In this document: one piece after another, positions 7,124 through 19,695 of the stretch
Position numbering within the stretch: the stretch's first letter is position 1
How the letters are laid out: every line of letters begins with the position of its first letter
Assembly: GCF_900155635.1 (NCBI RefSeq)
Contig: NZ_LT732540.1
Coordinates: forward strand, 375,930-439,549
From: Olsenella urininfantis
GTDB lineage: Bacteria > Actinomycetota > Coriobacteriia > Coriobacteriales > Atopobiaceae
Length of the DNA: 63,620 nt
Direction of reading: 5' to 3'
Position numbers and translations under genes: made by a program
The notes under the pieces: model-generated
What the model saw: only the letters and a program-made list of their open reading frames with translations
What the model was told of the DNA's origin: nothing
The model's database searches: none

Positions 7124-9729
7124 TGGAAGAGGATGCAGCCAGGGAGACCTTCGACGTCACGGGCATGACCTGCGCGGCATGCTCCTCGCGCGTGCAGAAG
7201 GCTGCGGAGAGGGTGCCGGGCGTCCGCTCGGCAAGCGTGAACCTGCTCAAGAACTCGATGGAGCTGAGCTATGACGGCAGGCCCGCCACGCTCTCAGCCG
7301 TGAGCGCGGCCGTTGACAAGGCAGGCTACGCCGCCGTGCCGCGCAGCGCTGGCGTGCCGGTAGCCGAGGGGCAAGGCGAGACTGCCTCCAGCTCTGCCTC
7401 GGCGGGCGGATTCGTGGATCCCAGGCGTTCCGCCCAGAGAGCCATCGGGGAGAAGAGGCGTCAGCTGATGGTCTCGCTGGCATTCTCGCTGCCCCTGTTC
7501 TATCTCGCCATGGGCCCCATGCTCTCCTGGCCCCTGCCGCCTGCGCTGGCGGGGGAGCAGAACATGATGGCCCGTGCCCTCACGCAGCTGCTGCTTTGCG
7601 TTCCCACGCTCTTCGCCAACCGGCACTATTTCGTCATGGGCTTCAAGACGCTTCTTCACCTGTCGCCCAACATGGACTCGCTCATCGCCATAGGCTCTGC
7701 CGCATCCTTCGCCTACAGCGTTGCAAACCTGTACCAGATGGCCTTCGCTCTGGGACGGTCGGACCTCGTGGGCGCGCACGCGGCGTTCCACGACCTCTAC
7801 TTTGACTCGGCAGGCATGATCTTGACCCTCATCACCCTGGGGAAGTTCTTCGAGGCGCGCGCCAAGGGTCGTACCACCAGCGCGATCAGCACGCTCATGG
7901 ACCTGTCGCCCCAGGAGGCGACGCTTCTGCGGGACGGGCGCGAGCTGCGCGTCCCCACGTCCCAGCTGAAGCCGAAAGACCGCGTGGTGGTGCGCGCGGG
8001 GGAGTCCGTGCCTGCTGACGGCGTTGTGGAGGAGGGCTTTGCCTCCATAGACGAGTCGGCGATCACGGGAGAGTCGCTTCCGGTGGAAAAGTCGGTGGGC
8101 AGCCAGGTGACGGGGGCCACCGTTTCGCGCGGCGGCTGGTTTGTCATGGAGGTCACCGCGGTTGGCCAGGACACGGCCCTCGCGGGCATCATCCGCCTGG
8201 TGGACGAGGCCACCAGCAGCAAGGCCCCCATCGAGCGCCAGGCGGACAGGATCGCGGGCGTCTTCGTGCCCGTGGTCATGGCCATCTCGCTGCTTACGCT
8301 GCTTGCCTGGCTTCTGGTCCTTGCTCCGGGGGACTTTGCCTCAGCCTTCAACCACGCCGTGTCCGTGCTCGTCATCAGCTGCCCTTGCGCGCTGGGGCTG
8401 GCGACGCCCACCGCCATCATGGTGGGAACGGAGCGCGGTGCCGCGAACGGCATCATGATCAAGAGCGCCGAGGCGCTTGAGGAGGCCTGTGGCCTGGACG
8501 TCGTGGTGCTTGACAAGACCGGAACCGTCACCGAGGGCCGTCCTCGCGTGATGGGCCTGCGGCTTGCCCATGGCGTCGAGGAGGACGAGCTCATGGGGCT
8601 TGCCGCGGCGCTGGAGCGCAAGAGCGAGCATCTTCTGGCGGAGGCGATATGCTCCTACGCCGACTCGCACAACATCGCCAGCGAGGCCGAGGTCAAGAAC
8701 TTCGAGCAGGTTGCTGGCGGCGGCCTTGAGGCAGACGTTGCGGGCCATCACGTGCTTGCGGGCAATGCCCGCCTCATGGGGCGGCGGGGAGTGGACATCT
8801 CTGCGCTGCAGGGCGAGGCGAACGAGATGGCGGGTCGCGCCCAGACCGTCCTCTTCTTCGCCGCCGACGGGCAGACCCTGGGCGTCGTGGGCGTGGCGGA
8901 CAACGTGAAGGCAAGCTCCGCTGCCGCGGTCGCCCGCCTTCGTGGCATGGGCATCCGCAGCGTGATGCTCACGGGCGACCAGCCACAGACGGCGGCGGTC
9001 GTCGCACGCCAGGTTGGCGTGGACGAGGTGGTTGCCGGCGTGCTACCTGGCCAGAAGGAGGAGAAGCTGCGCGAGCTGCAGGGGACGGGGCTGAAGGTGG
9101 CGATGGTGGGCGACGGCATAAACGATGCCCCCGCACTCGCCCGTGCCGACGTGGGAATCGCCATCGGCGCCGGCACGGACGTCGCCATCGAGTCCGCCGA
9201 CATCGTGCTGATGCGCTCGGACCCCGCCGACGTTGCAACTGCCATCGAGCTCTCCCGGGCCACCATGAGGAACATCCGCCAGAACCTCTTCTGGGCGCTG
9301 TTCTACAACGCCATCTGCATCCCCGTTGCCATGGGAGCCCTGATGCCCCTGGGCATCTCCCTCAACCCCATGATCGGGGCCGCGGCCATGGGCTTCTCGT
9401 CGGTGTTCGTAGTGAGCAACGCGCTCAGGCTCTTCGGGTGGAAGCCCTCCGTAGCCCCGGCCACCGCACAGCCAGGATTCGATTCTCCCTCCGGGGAGGA
9501 AGGAAGGAGCAAGGAAATGAAGACGAAGAAACTGTCCATCGAGGGCATGATGTGCAACCACTGCGTGGCACACGTGCAGGAGGCGCTTGAGGCGGTCAAG
9601 GGTGTCGAGAATGTGCGGGTCTCGCTCGGGGACAAGTCCGCCACCCTGGACGCGGGGCTTCTCGTGAGGGATGAGGCCCTTGAGAAGGCCGTGGCCGACG
9701 CTGGCTACACGGTGATCTCCATCGCCTAG
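7123..9729 (+). CDS. copA: Copper-exporting P1B-type ATPase with N- and C-terminal HMA domains
   Basis: This is an 868-residue Cu(I)-transporting ATPase. An N-terminal HMA domain has MTCAAC (C17, C20). The membrane core has the metal-binding CPC at 420-422, the phosphorylated Asp is D464 (DKTGT), and the hinge GDGINDAP is present. Unusually, the protein ends with a second complete HMA domain (799-868, GMMCNHC with C811 and C814), which resembles the copper chaperone CopZ. The junction is a Ser/Gly/Glu linker. An internal Shine-Dalgarno site and ATG sit exactly at the domain boundary (see 9504-9729). It is cotranscribed with csoR. Confidence 0.95.
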   Translation: MEEDAARETFDVTGMTCAACSSRVQKAAERVPGVRSASVNLLKNSMELSYDGRPATLSAVSAAVDKAGYAAVPRSAGVPVAEGQGETASSSASAGGFVDPRRSAQRAIGEKRRQLMVSLAFSLPLFYLAMGPMLSWPLPPALAGEQNMMARALTQLLLCVPTLFANRHYFVMGFKTLLHLSPNMDSLIAIGSAASFAYSVANLYQMAFALGRSDLVGAHAAFHDLYFDSAGMILTLITLGKFFEARAKGRTTSAISTLMDLSPQEATLLRDGRELRVPTSQLKPKDRVVVRAGESVPADGVVEEGFASIDESAITGESLPVEKSVGSQVTGATVSRGGWFVMEVTAVGQDTALAGIIRLVDEATSSKAPIERQADRIAGVFVPVVMAISLLTLLAWLLVLAPGDFASAFNHAVSVLVISCPCALGLATPTAIMVGTERGAANGIMIKSAEALEEACGLDVVVLDKTGTVTEGRPRVMGLRLAHGVEEDELMGLAAALERKSEHLLAEAICSYADSHNIASEAEVKNFEQVAGGGLEADVAGHHVLAGNARLMGRRGVDISALQGEANEMAGRAQTVLFFAADGQTLGVVGVADNVKASSAAAVARLRGMGIRSVMLTGDQPQTAAVVARQVGVDEVVAGVLPGQKEEKLRELQGTGLKVAMVGDGINDAPALARADVGIAIGAGTDVAIESADIVLMRSDPADVATAIELSRATMRNIRQNLFWALFYNAICIPVAMGALMPLGISLNPMIGAAAMGFSSVFVVSNALRLFGWKPSVAPATAQPGFDSPSGEEGRSKEMKTKKLSIEGMMCNHCVAHVQEALEAVKGVENVRVSLGDKSATLDAGLLVRDEALEKAVADAGYTVISIA
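9504..9729 (+). CDS. Possible free CopZ-like chaperone from internal start within copA
   Basis: Within copA, and in the same frame, an AAGGAG site (9504-9509) lies 7 bases before an ATG at 9517. The ATG opens exactly at the first residue of the C-terminal HMA domain. Translation from here would give a 70-residue CopZ-like protein (MKTKKLSIEG, then the MCNHC copper motif). The coding DNA before it is purine-rich (GGGGAGGAAGGAAGGAGC), as expected of a former intergenic ribosome site now read through as a linker. The feature start marks the ribosome site. Whether the short form is made is unknown. Confidence 0.5.
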
Positions 9730-9744
9730 CGAGAGATGGGCTGA

Positions 9745-9792
9745 GGCCTCCCGGGCCGGCCAGGGCTATGCCCGGCCGGCCCGGGAGGCCTT
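9745..9792. terminator. Candidate hairpin terminator between copA and the MFS gene
   Basis: A perfect 16-bp GC-rich stem (9745-9760 with 9775-9790) lies between the convergent copA and MFS genes. The MFS stop codon falls inside the loop. Neither side has a real T-run, so it may act as a transcript 3' end barrier in both directions rather than a classical terminator. Confidence 0.55.
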
Positions 9793-11004
9793 CGTCCCGC
9801 GCAGGCGCAGCACGAACCCGCAGGCGACGAGCGTGACCATGAGCGAGGCTCCCATGAGCACGCCCTGGGCTCCAAAGGCGTCCGCCAGGGCTGGGGCAGC
9901 AAGCAGGGGGATCACGCCCGAGCTCATGATGCCGATGCGGATGACGCTGCTCACCCTGCCTATCTGCCCTATGTCGCAGCGCGACTGCACCAGGGTGTGA
10001 TGCACGGGCATGGACATGCCGCTGCCCAGTCCCACCACAAGCTGGCCCAGCACGGCGCACCAAAGCTGGTCGGTCCCCACATAGAGCAGGCACCCCAGCC
10101 CCTCCAGGAGGAGCGTCGCCGCCAGGAGCAGCAGGCTGAGACGCTCCTTGGGGATGCGAAGCAGCGCCATGGAACCCAGCATGCAGCCCACGCCGCCGAT
10201 CATGGACAGCCAGCCCATCCAGGCCTCGTCCAGCGCCAGGACGTCTCGGTAGAAGACGGATTCCAACGAGTCGAAGGCCCCAAAGGCGAAGTAGCCAAGA
10301 AAGCAGATCGCAAGGATGAGCCTGAGCTCGTGGGAGGAGAGCACCGTGCGCAGCCCCTCTGCGAACTCGCGCACACCGTCCCCGGCGGCCGAGGGTCCCT
10401 GCCTTCTCTCGACGTGCGAGCGGATCCTCTCGTGGCTCTGAAGGGCAAAGGCCAGCGAGGCGAGCAGGGCAAGCCCCATCAGGGCAAACACCGCCGACGC
10501 GGAGCTGAGGCTGGCAACCAGGCCTCCCAGGCCAGGGCCCAGGACGCTCGCCGCCCCCGAGATGCTGTCCACCAGGCTGTTCACCTGCTTGAGACGCCCC
10601 TGGTCATTGGTGAGGTAGGGCGCAAAGGCGCTCAGCGTGCCTCCCGCAAATGCCCAGACGGCGCCAAGGGCAAGCGAGCTTCCCATGAGCAGCGCCGCGC
10701 TGGGTGGCAGGAGCCAGGTTGCCAGCGAGCAGACGATGCCCGCCACCAGAGAGCAGATCAGAGTCTGGCGAGGCCCCACGCGGTCTATTGCTATGCCCGC
10801 CACGACGCTTCCCGCCAGCATGCTGGCGTTGTAGGAGAGGGTCAGGAGCGAGACGAGGCCAGGACCCGCGCTCAGCGAGAAGGTTGCCTGGCCAATGATG
10901 CCAATGAAGTACGAGGCCTGGAAGGCCATGATGAGAAAGAGCGCCGAGAGTATGAAGGCGCGCTCGTCGCCATTGCAGCGACGGAGTTCCTTGATGAAAT
11001 GCAT
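9766..11004 (-). CDS. MFS transporter
   Basis: This 412-residue protein has about 12 membrane segments and the loop-2/3 motif DRVGPRQT (near residue 73), typical of major facilitator proteins. It looks like a drug/metabolite exporter of the MFS_1 group; the substrate cannot be told from sequence. The gene stands alone and runs against copA. A 17-bp inverted repeat (GCATCT-N5-AGATGC, 11030-11046) lies 26 bases upstream of the start and could be an operator or leader hairpin. The 308-base gap to ligA holds nothing else that I recognise. Confidence 0.85.
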   Translation of the reverse strand: MHFIKELRRCNGDERAFILSALFLIMAFQASYFIGIIGQATFSLSAGPGLVSLLTLSYNASMLAGSVVAGIAIDRVGPRQTLICSLVAGIVCSLATWLLPPSAALLMGSSLALGAVWAFAGGTLSAFAPYLTNDQGRLKQVNSLVDSISGAASVLGPGLGGLVASLSSASAVFALMGLALLASLAFALQSHERIRSHVERRQGPSAAGDGVREFAEGLRTVLSSHELRLILAICFLGYFAFGAFDSLESVFYRDVLALDEAWMGWLSMIGGVGCMLGSMALLRIPKERLSLLLLAATLLLEGLGCLLYVGTDQLWCAVLGQLVVGLGSGMSMPVHHTLVQSRCDIGQIGRVSSVIRIGIMSSGVIPLLAAPALADAFGAQGVLMGASLMVTLVACGFVLRLRGTKASRAGRA

Positions 11005-11090
11005 GGGAGTTCTCCTGGGGAAATGTCAGGCATCTACCTGAGATGCGCATGTGTCATGAAGGCCGCGGCATGTGTGCCATGCAGCTCTAG

Positions 11091-13535
<2,445 letters not shown>

Positions 13536-13543
13536 GAGGTCCC

Positions 13544-14859
13544 ATGAACTCGATTCTCTTCTCGCTCTTCGTCATCCTGTCCGTGACCACGCTGGCGCCG
13601 TTCCTGGCGAGCCTCGTTCACGGCAGGGCGGTGCCCGAGGTGGTCTTCCTGGTCTTTGCCGGGGCCATCCTGGGCTCCCACGGCATGGGGGTCATCAACA
13701 CCTCGAGCGCCGCGCTTGTCCTGGTGGGCGACCTTGGCCTGGGCTTTCTATTCCTCAAGGCGGGATATGAGATAGACCCCCGCGACCTGGTGGGACACGC
13801 TGGCCGCGTCGCGGGCGCCTCGTGGCTTGCGTCCTTTGCGGTGGGAAGCGCCTTGGTTCCGCTCTTCGCCAACCTGGGCGTCTCCGAACCAGCGTCGTGG
13901 ATCGCGCTCTCCATCGCCATGACCACCACCGCCTACGGGACCCTGGCACCCATCCTGCGCGACCGCGGGCTCACGGACACGCGCGTGGGACGCATCATCA
14001 CCGTGCACGGGGCCATGGGAGAGCTGCTTCCGGTGGTGGCCATGTCATTCCTTCTCTCCTCGCGCTCCCTCGAGGGCACGTTGGTGAGCTTTGCGATCTT
14101 CGGCCTGGTGTGCCTTCTGGTGCTGGGCTTCTCCAAGCGGGTCAAGCGCATAGGCGCGCGCTTCTGGAGCTTTCTCGTCAATGACGTGGGCCATGCCTCG
14201 CAGCCCCTGCTGCGTATGGTGTCGGCCATCCTGGTGCTCCTGCTCCTGGCCGCCTCGTACTTCGACTTCGACATCGTCCTTGGCGCCTTCGCCGCGGGGT
14301 TCATCCTGCGAGCGCTCTTCCCCGAGGGCAACGAGGACATGGAGGAGCACATAGACGTGATCTCGAACGGCTTCTTCCAACCCGCTTTCTTTGTCATCTC
14401 GGGCGCGGGGTCATGGTGGCGCTTTCGCTGCACCTTGACCCCAAGACGCGCGACCTGGGTTGGCGCGAGCTCTTCTCCATTGCGGCATACTGTGCGATGG
14501 CGCTGCCCCTGGTGGTTGCCGTCACCTCGGAATCGGTGGAGGCGGGGGTCATGAGCTCGCAGAACGCCTCGGTGCTCGTCACGGCGGCAGCCCTCAGCGT
14601 GCTGGTGATCCCCGTCATCACCTCGCTGGTGCGCGTGGTGGACGAGGCCGACGCGGTGGGCGCGGTCCTCGAGGTGACCCGGCACGAGGCGAGCCTGCAG
14701 GAGGTCGTGGAGGAGCACCGCGAGGCATACCGGCAGAGGGAGCATGACTTCCTGGAGCAGAGGCGCAGGCAGCGCCGAGAGGGCCTGCAGCTCACGTCCG
14801 CCGACTACCTCGCGCGCAAGGGCAACCTGCGCAAGAAGGGGGAAGATGGCCGCGCGTAG
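13544..14859 (+). pseudogene. Cation:proton antiporter (CPA2/Kef type), frameshifted
   Basis: The first part (13544 to about 14410) encodes ten or so membrane segments of a Na+/H+ or K+/H+ antiporter. The reading frame is lost at a GGGG run (14407-14410). Adding one G restores ISGAGVMVALSLHLDP and joins it smoothly to the downstream frame (14413-14859), which carries the last membrane segments and a charged C-terminal tail. As read, the first frame continues into nonsense and stops at 14554. The cause could be a real mutation, phase variation at the G-run, or a sequencing error. Family assignment is firm; substrate is not. Confidence 0.8.
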
Positions 14860-14894
14860 CGCGTCCCCCGAGGGGGCCTGCCTGTGGCCTCCGG

Positions 14895-15827
14895 TTAGCG
14901 CCCCTGGGTGGGGCGGCCGTCGTAGTTGACCTTGCCCACCAGCTCGCGAAGGGCCCGCTCGTCCCCTGCGGCCAGGGCCTTTACCATCTCGTTCCAGACC
15001 TCGAGGGCGCGGAAGAAGAGGTCGGGGAAGCTCTCCTGGCGCCTCTTTCCGCTCGAGGGGTCTGCCCAGACATGGTGCTCGAGGTTGCAGGCGGGGCACT
15101 CGTCGCTCTCGCTCACGCGGTGGGCCAGCGCCATGAGCTGCGAGTGCTGGCGCAGGGTGGTCTCGAGCAGGCCCATGCCTCGGCCCAATGGAGAGCCCGC
15201 GGGCTCGATCACCTGGTAGATCAGGCGGCAGTCGTTTACGCAGGCATCGTACTCGAACGCGTCAATGGAGATTCCGTACACCTGCCAGGCAAGCTGGGAG
15301 AGCAGGGCACCTGCCACGCGTGTCGTGCGCTGGGTGTGGTCGAGGCGCGCGGACGGTGCGCTCTGCGCCACGGTCTGATGGCGCATGCTCCAGAGCATCC
15401 ATACGTCCAGGTCGCTCTCGATGAGGGCATGGACCTCGTTCTCGGCTCCCTCTAGCTCGGGGTTTGCCTCTATGAGCGCCGCCTGCTGAGCATACACGAA
15501 GGGGTGTGCGCGGCTGTCCAGCGTGTAGTGGGCGAGCATGCCCAGAACGAAGGCGCGGCCCACCTCCTTGTCCTCCTCACGCAGGTGGCTCACGCCGTCG
15601 CGAAGTGCCAGGAAGGCCTCGACTATGCGCTCGTCGTGCATGAGATGCGCCAGCCTGTAGCAGGACGAGCTCAGGCTGGGGAGCGTGGAGAAGCGAAAGA
15701 AGAAGGGGTCGGGGCCCTGGTTTCCCAGGAGGAAGGCAAGCTTCTCCTCCTGCCCCGAAAGGAGTCCTGCGGGCATGAGCAGGGACGCCTCCTCGCCGAA
15801 GAGATGATGCGTAATGAGTGCGGGCAT
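14895..15827 (-). CDS. Zinc-dependent phospholipase C family protein
   Basis: This 310-residue protein starts MPALITHHLFGEEA and carries the His/Asp pattern of the Zn-dependent PLC fold (LGNQGPDPFFF, MHDERI, GMLAHYTLDSRAHPF). Coriobacteria and Clostridia often carry such intracellular PLC-like proteins without a signal peptide, and none is seen here, so the substrate may not be extracellular lipid. The ATG at 15827 follows a clear AGGAG. It is convergent with the frameshifted antiporter. Confidence 0.8.
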   Translation of the reverse strand: MPALITHHLFGEEASLLMPAGLLSGQEEKLAFLLGNQGPDPFFFRFSTLPSLSSSCYRLAHLMHDERIVEAFLALRDGVSHLREEDKEVGRAFVLGMLAHYTLDSRAHPFVYAQQAALIEANPELEGAENEVHALIESDLDVWMLWSMRHQTVAQSAPSARLDHTQRTTRVAGALLSQLAWQVYGISIDAFEYDACVNDCRLIYQVIEPAGSPLGRGMGLLETTLRQHSQLMALAHRVSESDECPACNLEHHVWADPSSGKRRQESFPDLFFRALEVWNEMVKALAAGDERALRELVGKVNYDGRPTQGR

Positions 15828-15965
15828 GTCAGCTCCTGTCGGCTCGCCGGGTTCTCGATGCTCCATTGTAGCTCCGACAGGATTTGCACATCTCGGCTCG
15901 TGCCCTCGCCGCGACCGTCGTTGCCCTAGAATGCACGGACACACTTCGGAGCTTGGGGGAGCTGC

Positions 15966-16217
15966 GTGTCAGTCATAGAGATGCTTGTCCTGGGCGTCGC
16001 GCTTTCGGCGGACGCCTTCGCCGTCACCATTTCGAACTCGTTCGTCTACTCGGGGGAGAGGATGCGCCGCCTGGCGCTCATGCCGCTCTGCTTCGGGGCG
16101 TTTCAGGCGCTCATGCCGCTCCTGGGCCATGTGCTCGGCGGCCTTGCCGCCGGCGTGATTGAGCGCTACTCGGGCGTGGTGCTCATGTCCATCGGCCTGA
16201 AGGCCTTCCTCTCCTAG
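15966..16217 (+). CDS. MntP-like manganese exporter, N-terminal half only
   Basis: The 83 residues form three membrane segments with the DUF204 signature ALSADAFAVTISNSF. Full-length MntP exporters have about 185 residues made of two such halves with six segments. This one stops after IGLKAFLS, and the next gene runs on the opposite strand, so no second half follows. It starts with GTG after a GGGGGA site. It may be a truncated remnant or a half-size form that works as a dimer. The stop overlaps the end of the convergent MATE gene by 4 bp. Confidence 0.65.
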   Translation: MSVIEMLVLGVALSADAFAVTISNSFVYSGERMRRLALMPLCFGAFQALMPLLGHVLGGLAAGVIERYSGVVLMSIGLKAFLS

Positions 16218-17587
16218 CCCAGCGCCCTCTCGGCCTCGTGCTCCTCGGCGTGTCGCAGCCAGTGGCCGAAGCGGTAGTAGGTGACGAAGAGCGCCGCAGT
16301 GAGCACCCAGCTGACGGGGTAGCTGAGCAGCACCGCCTCCAGCGTGTGGTTCATTGGGACGAAGGCGAGCAGCCAGACCAGGCGAAAGGCGCAGGTCCCC
16401 AGTATGGTCAGGAGCATGGGCCGGAAGCTCTCGCCCGCCCCGCGGATGGTTCCGGCGAAGTTGTCCATGAGGGAGTAGAAGAGGTAGAACGGCCCCATGT
16501 AGCGGATGACCAGGGTCGAGAAACCCACGACGCTCGGGTCGTCCACGAAGAAGTAGCCGCAGGCCTCGCAGGCCGAGACGGTGAGGGCTGCCACCCCGCC
16601 AACGATGAGCAGGGTGATGAGCAGGGAGCTCCTGAGGCCCTGACGCATGCGGTCAATGTTTCTCGCCCCGAAGTTCTGGGCGGCGAAGGTGGTGACGGAG
16701 GAGCCAAGGGCCTCGGAGATCATCCACACGGGCGCCTCGAGCCGCGTGGCCAGGCCCCATCCGGCGATGGCGTCGGAGCCAAACGAGTTGATGTTGGACT
16801 GGATGATGATGTTCGAGCCCGCATAGACCGCGGTCTGAACGCCCAGGGGCAGCCCCGTCTTCACCATGAGCCAGGCCATCGACGGATCTATGCGTATGCT
16901 GCGCAGCTGCACTCCCCAGGCCTCCTTGGTGCGCGTGAGCTGCCACAGCGTGACCAGGGCACCGACGGCGAGCGAGCTGGCGGTCGCGATGCCACAGCCC
17001 AGCGCCCCCATCTGCAGCCATGCCACGAAGACGAGGTCCAGCGCCACGTTCACCACGCAGGTGCCCGCGACGATGAGCGAGGGGGTGCGGGTGTCTCCCA
17101 CGGCCCGCTGAAGGGCAGATCCCGTGTTGAAGACTATGGAGAAGACCAGGGCAGACATGTAGGCGTGGGCGTACTGCAGAGATTGCCCAAGGATGTCGGC
17201 CGGCGTGCCCATGGCCCGCAGCACCCGTTCGACGAAGAACAGCCCCAGGACGGAGAAGGAGACGCCTCCTGCCAGGGCTATGCCCAGGGCGGTGTGGACG
17301 GCGCGCGACACCTTCTTGCTGTCGTGCGCGCCAAAGTACTGGCTCACCACCACGCCGCAGCCCACGCCGATGCCCAGGGAGAAGCCGACGACCAGGTCGT
17401 TCAGGGTGACGGTGGCCTGGATGGCGGCGAGGGCCTGCTTGCCGGCGAAGCGGCCCACCATCCAGGTGTTGGTGAGCGCGTAGGTCTGCTGGAAGAGGGA
17501 CGAGAGGAGAACGGGGATGCAAAGCGTGAGCAGCTGCCTCCAGATGACGCCGCTCGTGACGTCGAGCGACTTCTGCACCTCGCGCAT
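16214..17587 (-). CDS. MATE-family efflux transporter
   Basis: This 457-residue protein has 12 membrane segments in two repeated halves, with the MATE-type start VIWRQLLTLCIPVLLSSLFQQ and an NTWMVGRFAG turn. It should export cationic compounds using an ion gradient; the substrate is unknown. I chose the ATG at 17587, with GGCGGA upstream, because the frame further upstream overlaps the glutamine synthetase gene. The start is only 11 bases after that gene's stop, so the two share a transcript. Confidence 0.88.
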   Translation of the reverse strand: MREVQKSLDVTSGVIWRQLLTLCIPVLLSSLFQQTYALTNTWMVGRFAGKQALAAIQATVTLNDLVVGFSLGIGVGCGVVVSQYFGAHDSKKVSRAVHTALGIALAGGVSFSVLGLFFVERVLRAMGTPADILGQSLQYAHAYMSALVFSIVFNTGSALQRAVGDTRTPSLIVAGTCVVNVALDLVFVAWLQMGALGCGIATASSLAVGALVTLWQLTRTKEAWGVQLRSIRIDPSMAWLMVKTGLPLGVQTAVYAGSNIIIQSNINSFGSDAIAGWGLATRLEAPVWMISEALGSSVTTFAAQNFGARNIDRMRQGLRSSLLITLLIVGGVAALTVSACEACGYFFVDDPSVVGFSTLVIRYMGPFYLFYSLMDNFAGTIRGAGESFRPMLLTILGTCAFRLVWLLAFVPMNHTLEAVLLSYPVSWVLTAALFVTYYRFGHWLRHAEEHEAERALG

Positions 17588-17598
17588 CGCTTTCCGCC

Positions 17599-19695
17599 CT
17601 ACACCCAGAAGAGCATCTTGTTGTAGCTGGGAACGGGCCACCAGTCGTGCCCGCAGATCCTCTCCATGCCGTCCACGGCCGCCCGCAGCCTGGACATGCA
17701 GGGAAGGACCTCGTCGCGGTAGCGCTCGTCCTGCTCGCGGCAGTCGCATACGCTCCTCGCCGCGTCGTTCTTTGCCTCCAGCTCGCCAACGGTGTCGTAG
17801 ATGGTGTCGATGCCCTCGGTCAGGGCGTCAAGTGTCGCACGCTCGGCACGGCTCACCACGCCGATCTCCGCCTTTGTGGCGATGGAGGTGGCGAGGTCTC
17901 CCGAGTAGTTGAAGAGCGCGGGCAGGTACATGTGGCGTGCCATGTAGACCATGGTGTTGGCCTCGATGTTGATGAGCTTCGCGTACTGCTCTGCCGCGGC
18001 GGCGTAGCGCGCGCGTGACTCGGAGGCGCTCAGGACCTTGTACCTCTCGAAGAAGGCAATGTTCTCCTCGTTCACCATGCAGGGCAGGGCGTCCGGAGTT
18101 GTCTTGAGGTTGGCCAGCCCGCGCCTCTGCGCCTCCTGCTCCCATTCGTTCGCGTACCCGTTGCCGTCGAAGATGATGCGCTGGTGGTCGCGGAAGCTGT
18201 GACGCACGAAGCGCATGGCGATCATGTGGAAGTCCTCGGGCCTCTTCACGCGCTTGGCGATGTAGTCGCAGAAGCGGTCGCACTGCTCGGCAACGGCGGT
18301 GTTGAGCACCACGTTGGCGTCCGAGAGGTTCTGCTGGCTGCCGCACATGCGGAACTCGAACTTGTTGCCCGTGAACGCGAAGGGGCTCGTGCGGTTGCGG
18401 TCAGTGTTGTCGCGCAGGATGTCGGGCAGCGCCGGGATGCCCAGGTCTATCTGCTCGCGGTCGCGCGAGCTGGCGTGCTCCTTCTTGATGAGGGCGTCGA
18501 CCACGGGAGAGAGGGCGTCGCCCAGGAAGACGGAGATGATCGCGGGGGGAGCCTCGTTGGCGCCCAGGCGGTGATCGTTGCCTGCCGAGGCGACGCTGGC
18601 GCGCAGGAGGTCGGCGTGGTCATCCACGGCAGAGACCAGGCAGGCGAGAAACACCAGGAACTGCAGGTTGTCCTCTGGGTTGTCGCCTGGCTCCAGGAGG
18701 TTCTCGCCGTCGGCGGACAAAGACCAGTTGTCATGCTTGCCCGAGCCGTTCACGTACTCGAAGGGCTTCTCGTGCTCCAGGCAGGCGAGGCCGTAGTGGG
18801 TGGCCAGCAGCTTGAGCTTCTCCATGGTGAGGAGGTTGTCGTCAATGGCAAGCGACCCCTGCTCGAAGATGGGGGCAAGCTCGTGCTGGCAGGGCGCCAC
18901 CTCGTTGTGCTTGGTGCGAACGGGAATGCCCAGCTTCCAGAGCTCGTCGTCCACCTCCTTCATGAAGGCGTTGACCGACGGGCGGATGGCGCCGAAGTAG
19001 TGCTCCTCCAGCTCCTGGCCCTTGGCCGGCTCGCAGCCGAAGAGGGTGCGCCCGGTGAGGATGAGGTCGGGCCTGGCCTGGAAGTCCTCCTCCTTGATGA
19101 GGAAGTACTCCTGCTCGGGACCGCAGGTGGTGACCACGCGGGCAGGCTCCTTGCCGAAGAGCGCGAGAACGCGCTTGGCCTGCTGCTCCAGGACCACCTC
19201 TGAGCGCAGCAGCGGCGTCTTCTTGTCCAGGGCCTCGCCCGTGTAGGAGATGAAGGCGGTGGGGATGCAGAGCACCTCGTCCTTGATGAACACGGGGCTC
19301 ATGGGGTCCCAGACGGTGTAGCCGCGCGCCTCGAAGGTGGCCCTCAGGCCGCCGTTGGGGAAGCTCGAGGCGTCAGGCTCGCCCTGCACCAGCTCCTTGC
19401 CCGAGAAGGCCATGAGCACGCTGCCGTCGTCCTTGGGGCAGATGAAGCTGTCGTGCTTCTCGGAGGTGATGCCCGTGAGGGGCTGGAACCAGTGGGTGAA
19501 GTGCGTCGCCCCGCGCTCGAGCGCCCAGTCCTTCATGGCGTGCGCGACCTCGTTGGCGATGTCCAGGTCTATGGGCATGCCTCCGTCTATGGTGCGGCGC
19601 AGCTCCTTGTACGTAGGCTTGGGGAGCCTGTCCTGCATGTCCGCATCGGTGAAGACCAGGCTGCCGTACAGCTCGGATACCCTGTCCCTGCCCAT
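17599..19695 (-). CDS. glnN: Glutamine synthetase, type III
   Basis: This 698-residue enzyme is of the long GSIII class found in Bacteroidetes, Clostridia and Coriobacteria. The N-terminal region [12 protein letters not shown], the GSIII segment [14 protein letters not shown] and [11 protein letters not shown] are all present. It makes glutamine from glutamate, ammonium and ATP in the cytoplasm. The organism therefore has both a 448-residue GSI and a GSIII. The start at 19695 follows GGGGGT. The 225-base region to the divergent NADH oxidase must hold both promoters; I see no clear GlnR box there. Confidence 0.94.
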   Translation of the reverse strand: MGRDRVSELYGSLVFTDADMQDRLPKPTYKELRRTIDGGMPIDLDIANEVAHAMKDWALERGATHFTHWFQPLTGITSEKHDSFICPKDDGSVLMAFSGKELVQGEPDASSFPNGGLRATFEARGYTVWDPMSPVFIKDEVLCIPTAFISYTGEALDKKTPLLRSEVVLEQQAKRVLALFGKEPARVVTTCGPEQEYFLIKEEDFQARPDLILTGRTLFGCEPAKGQELEEHYFGAIRPSVNAFMKEVDDELWKLGIPVRTKHNEVAPCQHELAPIFEQGSLAIDDNLLTMEKLKLLATHYGLACLEHEKPFEYVNGSGKHDNWSLSADGENLLEPGDNPEDNLQFLVFLACLVSAVDDHADLLRASVASAGNDHRLGANEAPPAIISVFLGDALSPVVDALIKKEHASSRDREQIDLGIPALPDILRDNTDRNRTSPFAFTGNKFEFRMCGSQQNLSDANVVLNTAVAEQCDRFCDYIAKRVKRPEDFHMIAMRFVRHSFRDHQRIIFDGNGYANEWEQEAQRRGLANLKTTPDALPCMVNEENIAFFERYKVLSASESRARYAAAAEQYAKLINIEANTMVYMARHMYLPALFNYSGDLATSIATKAEIGVVSRAERATLDALTEGIDTIYDTVGELEAKNDAARSVCDCREQDERYRDEVLPCMSRLRAAVDGMERICGHDWWPVPSYNKMLFWV

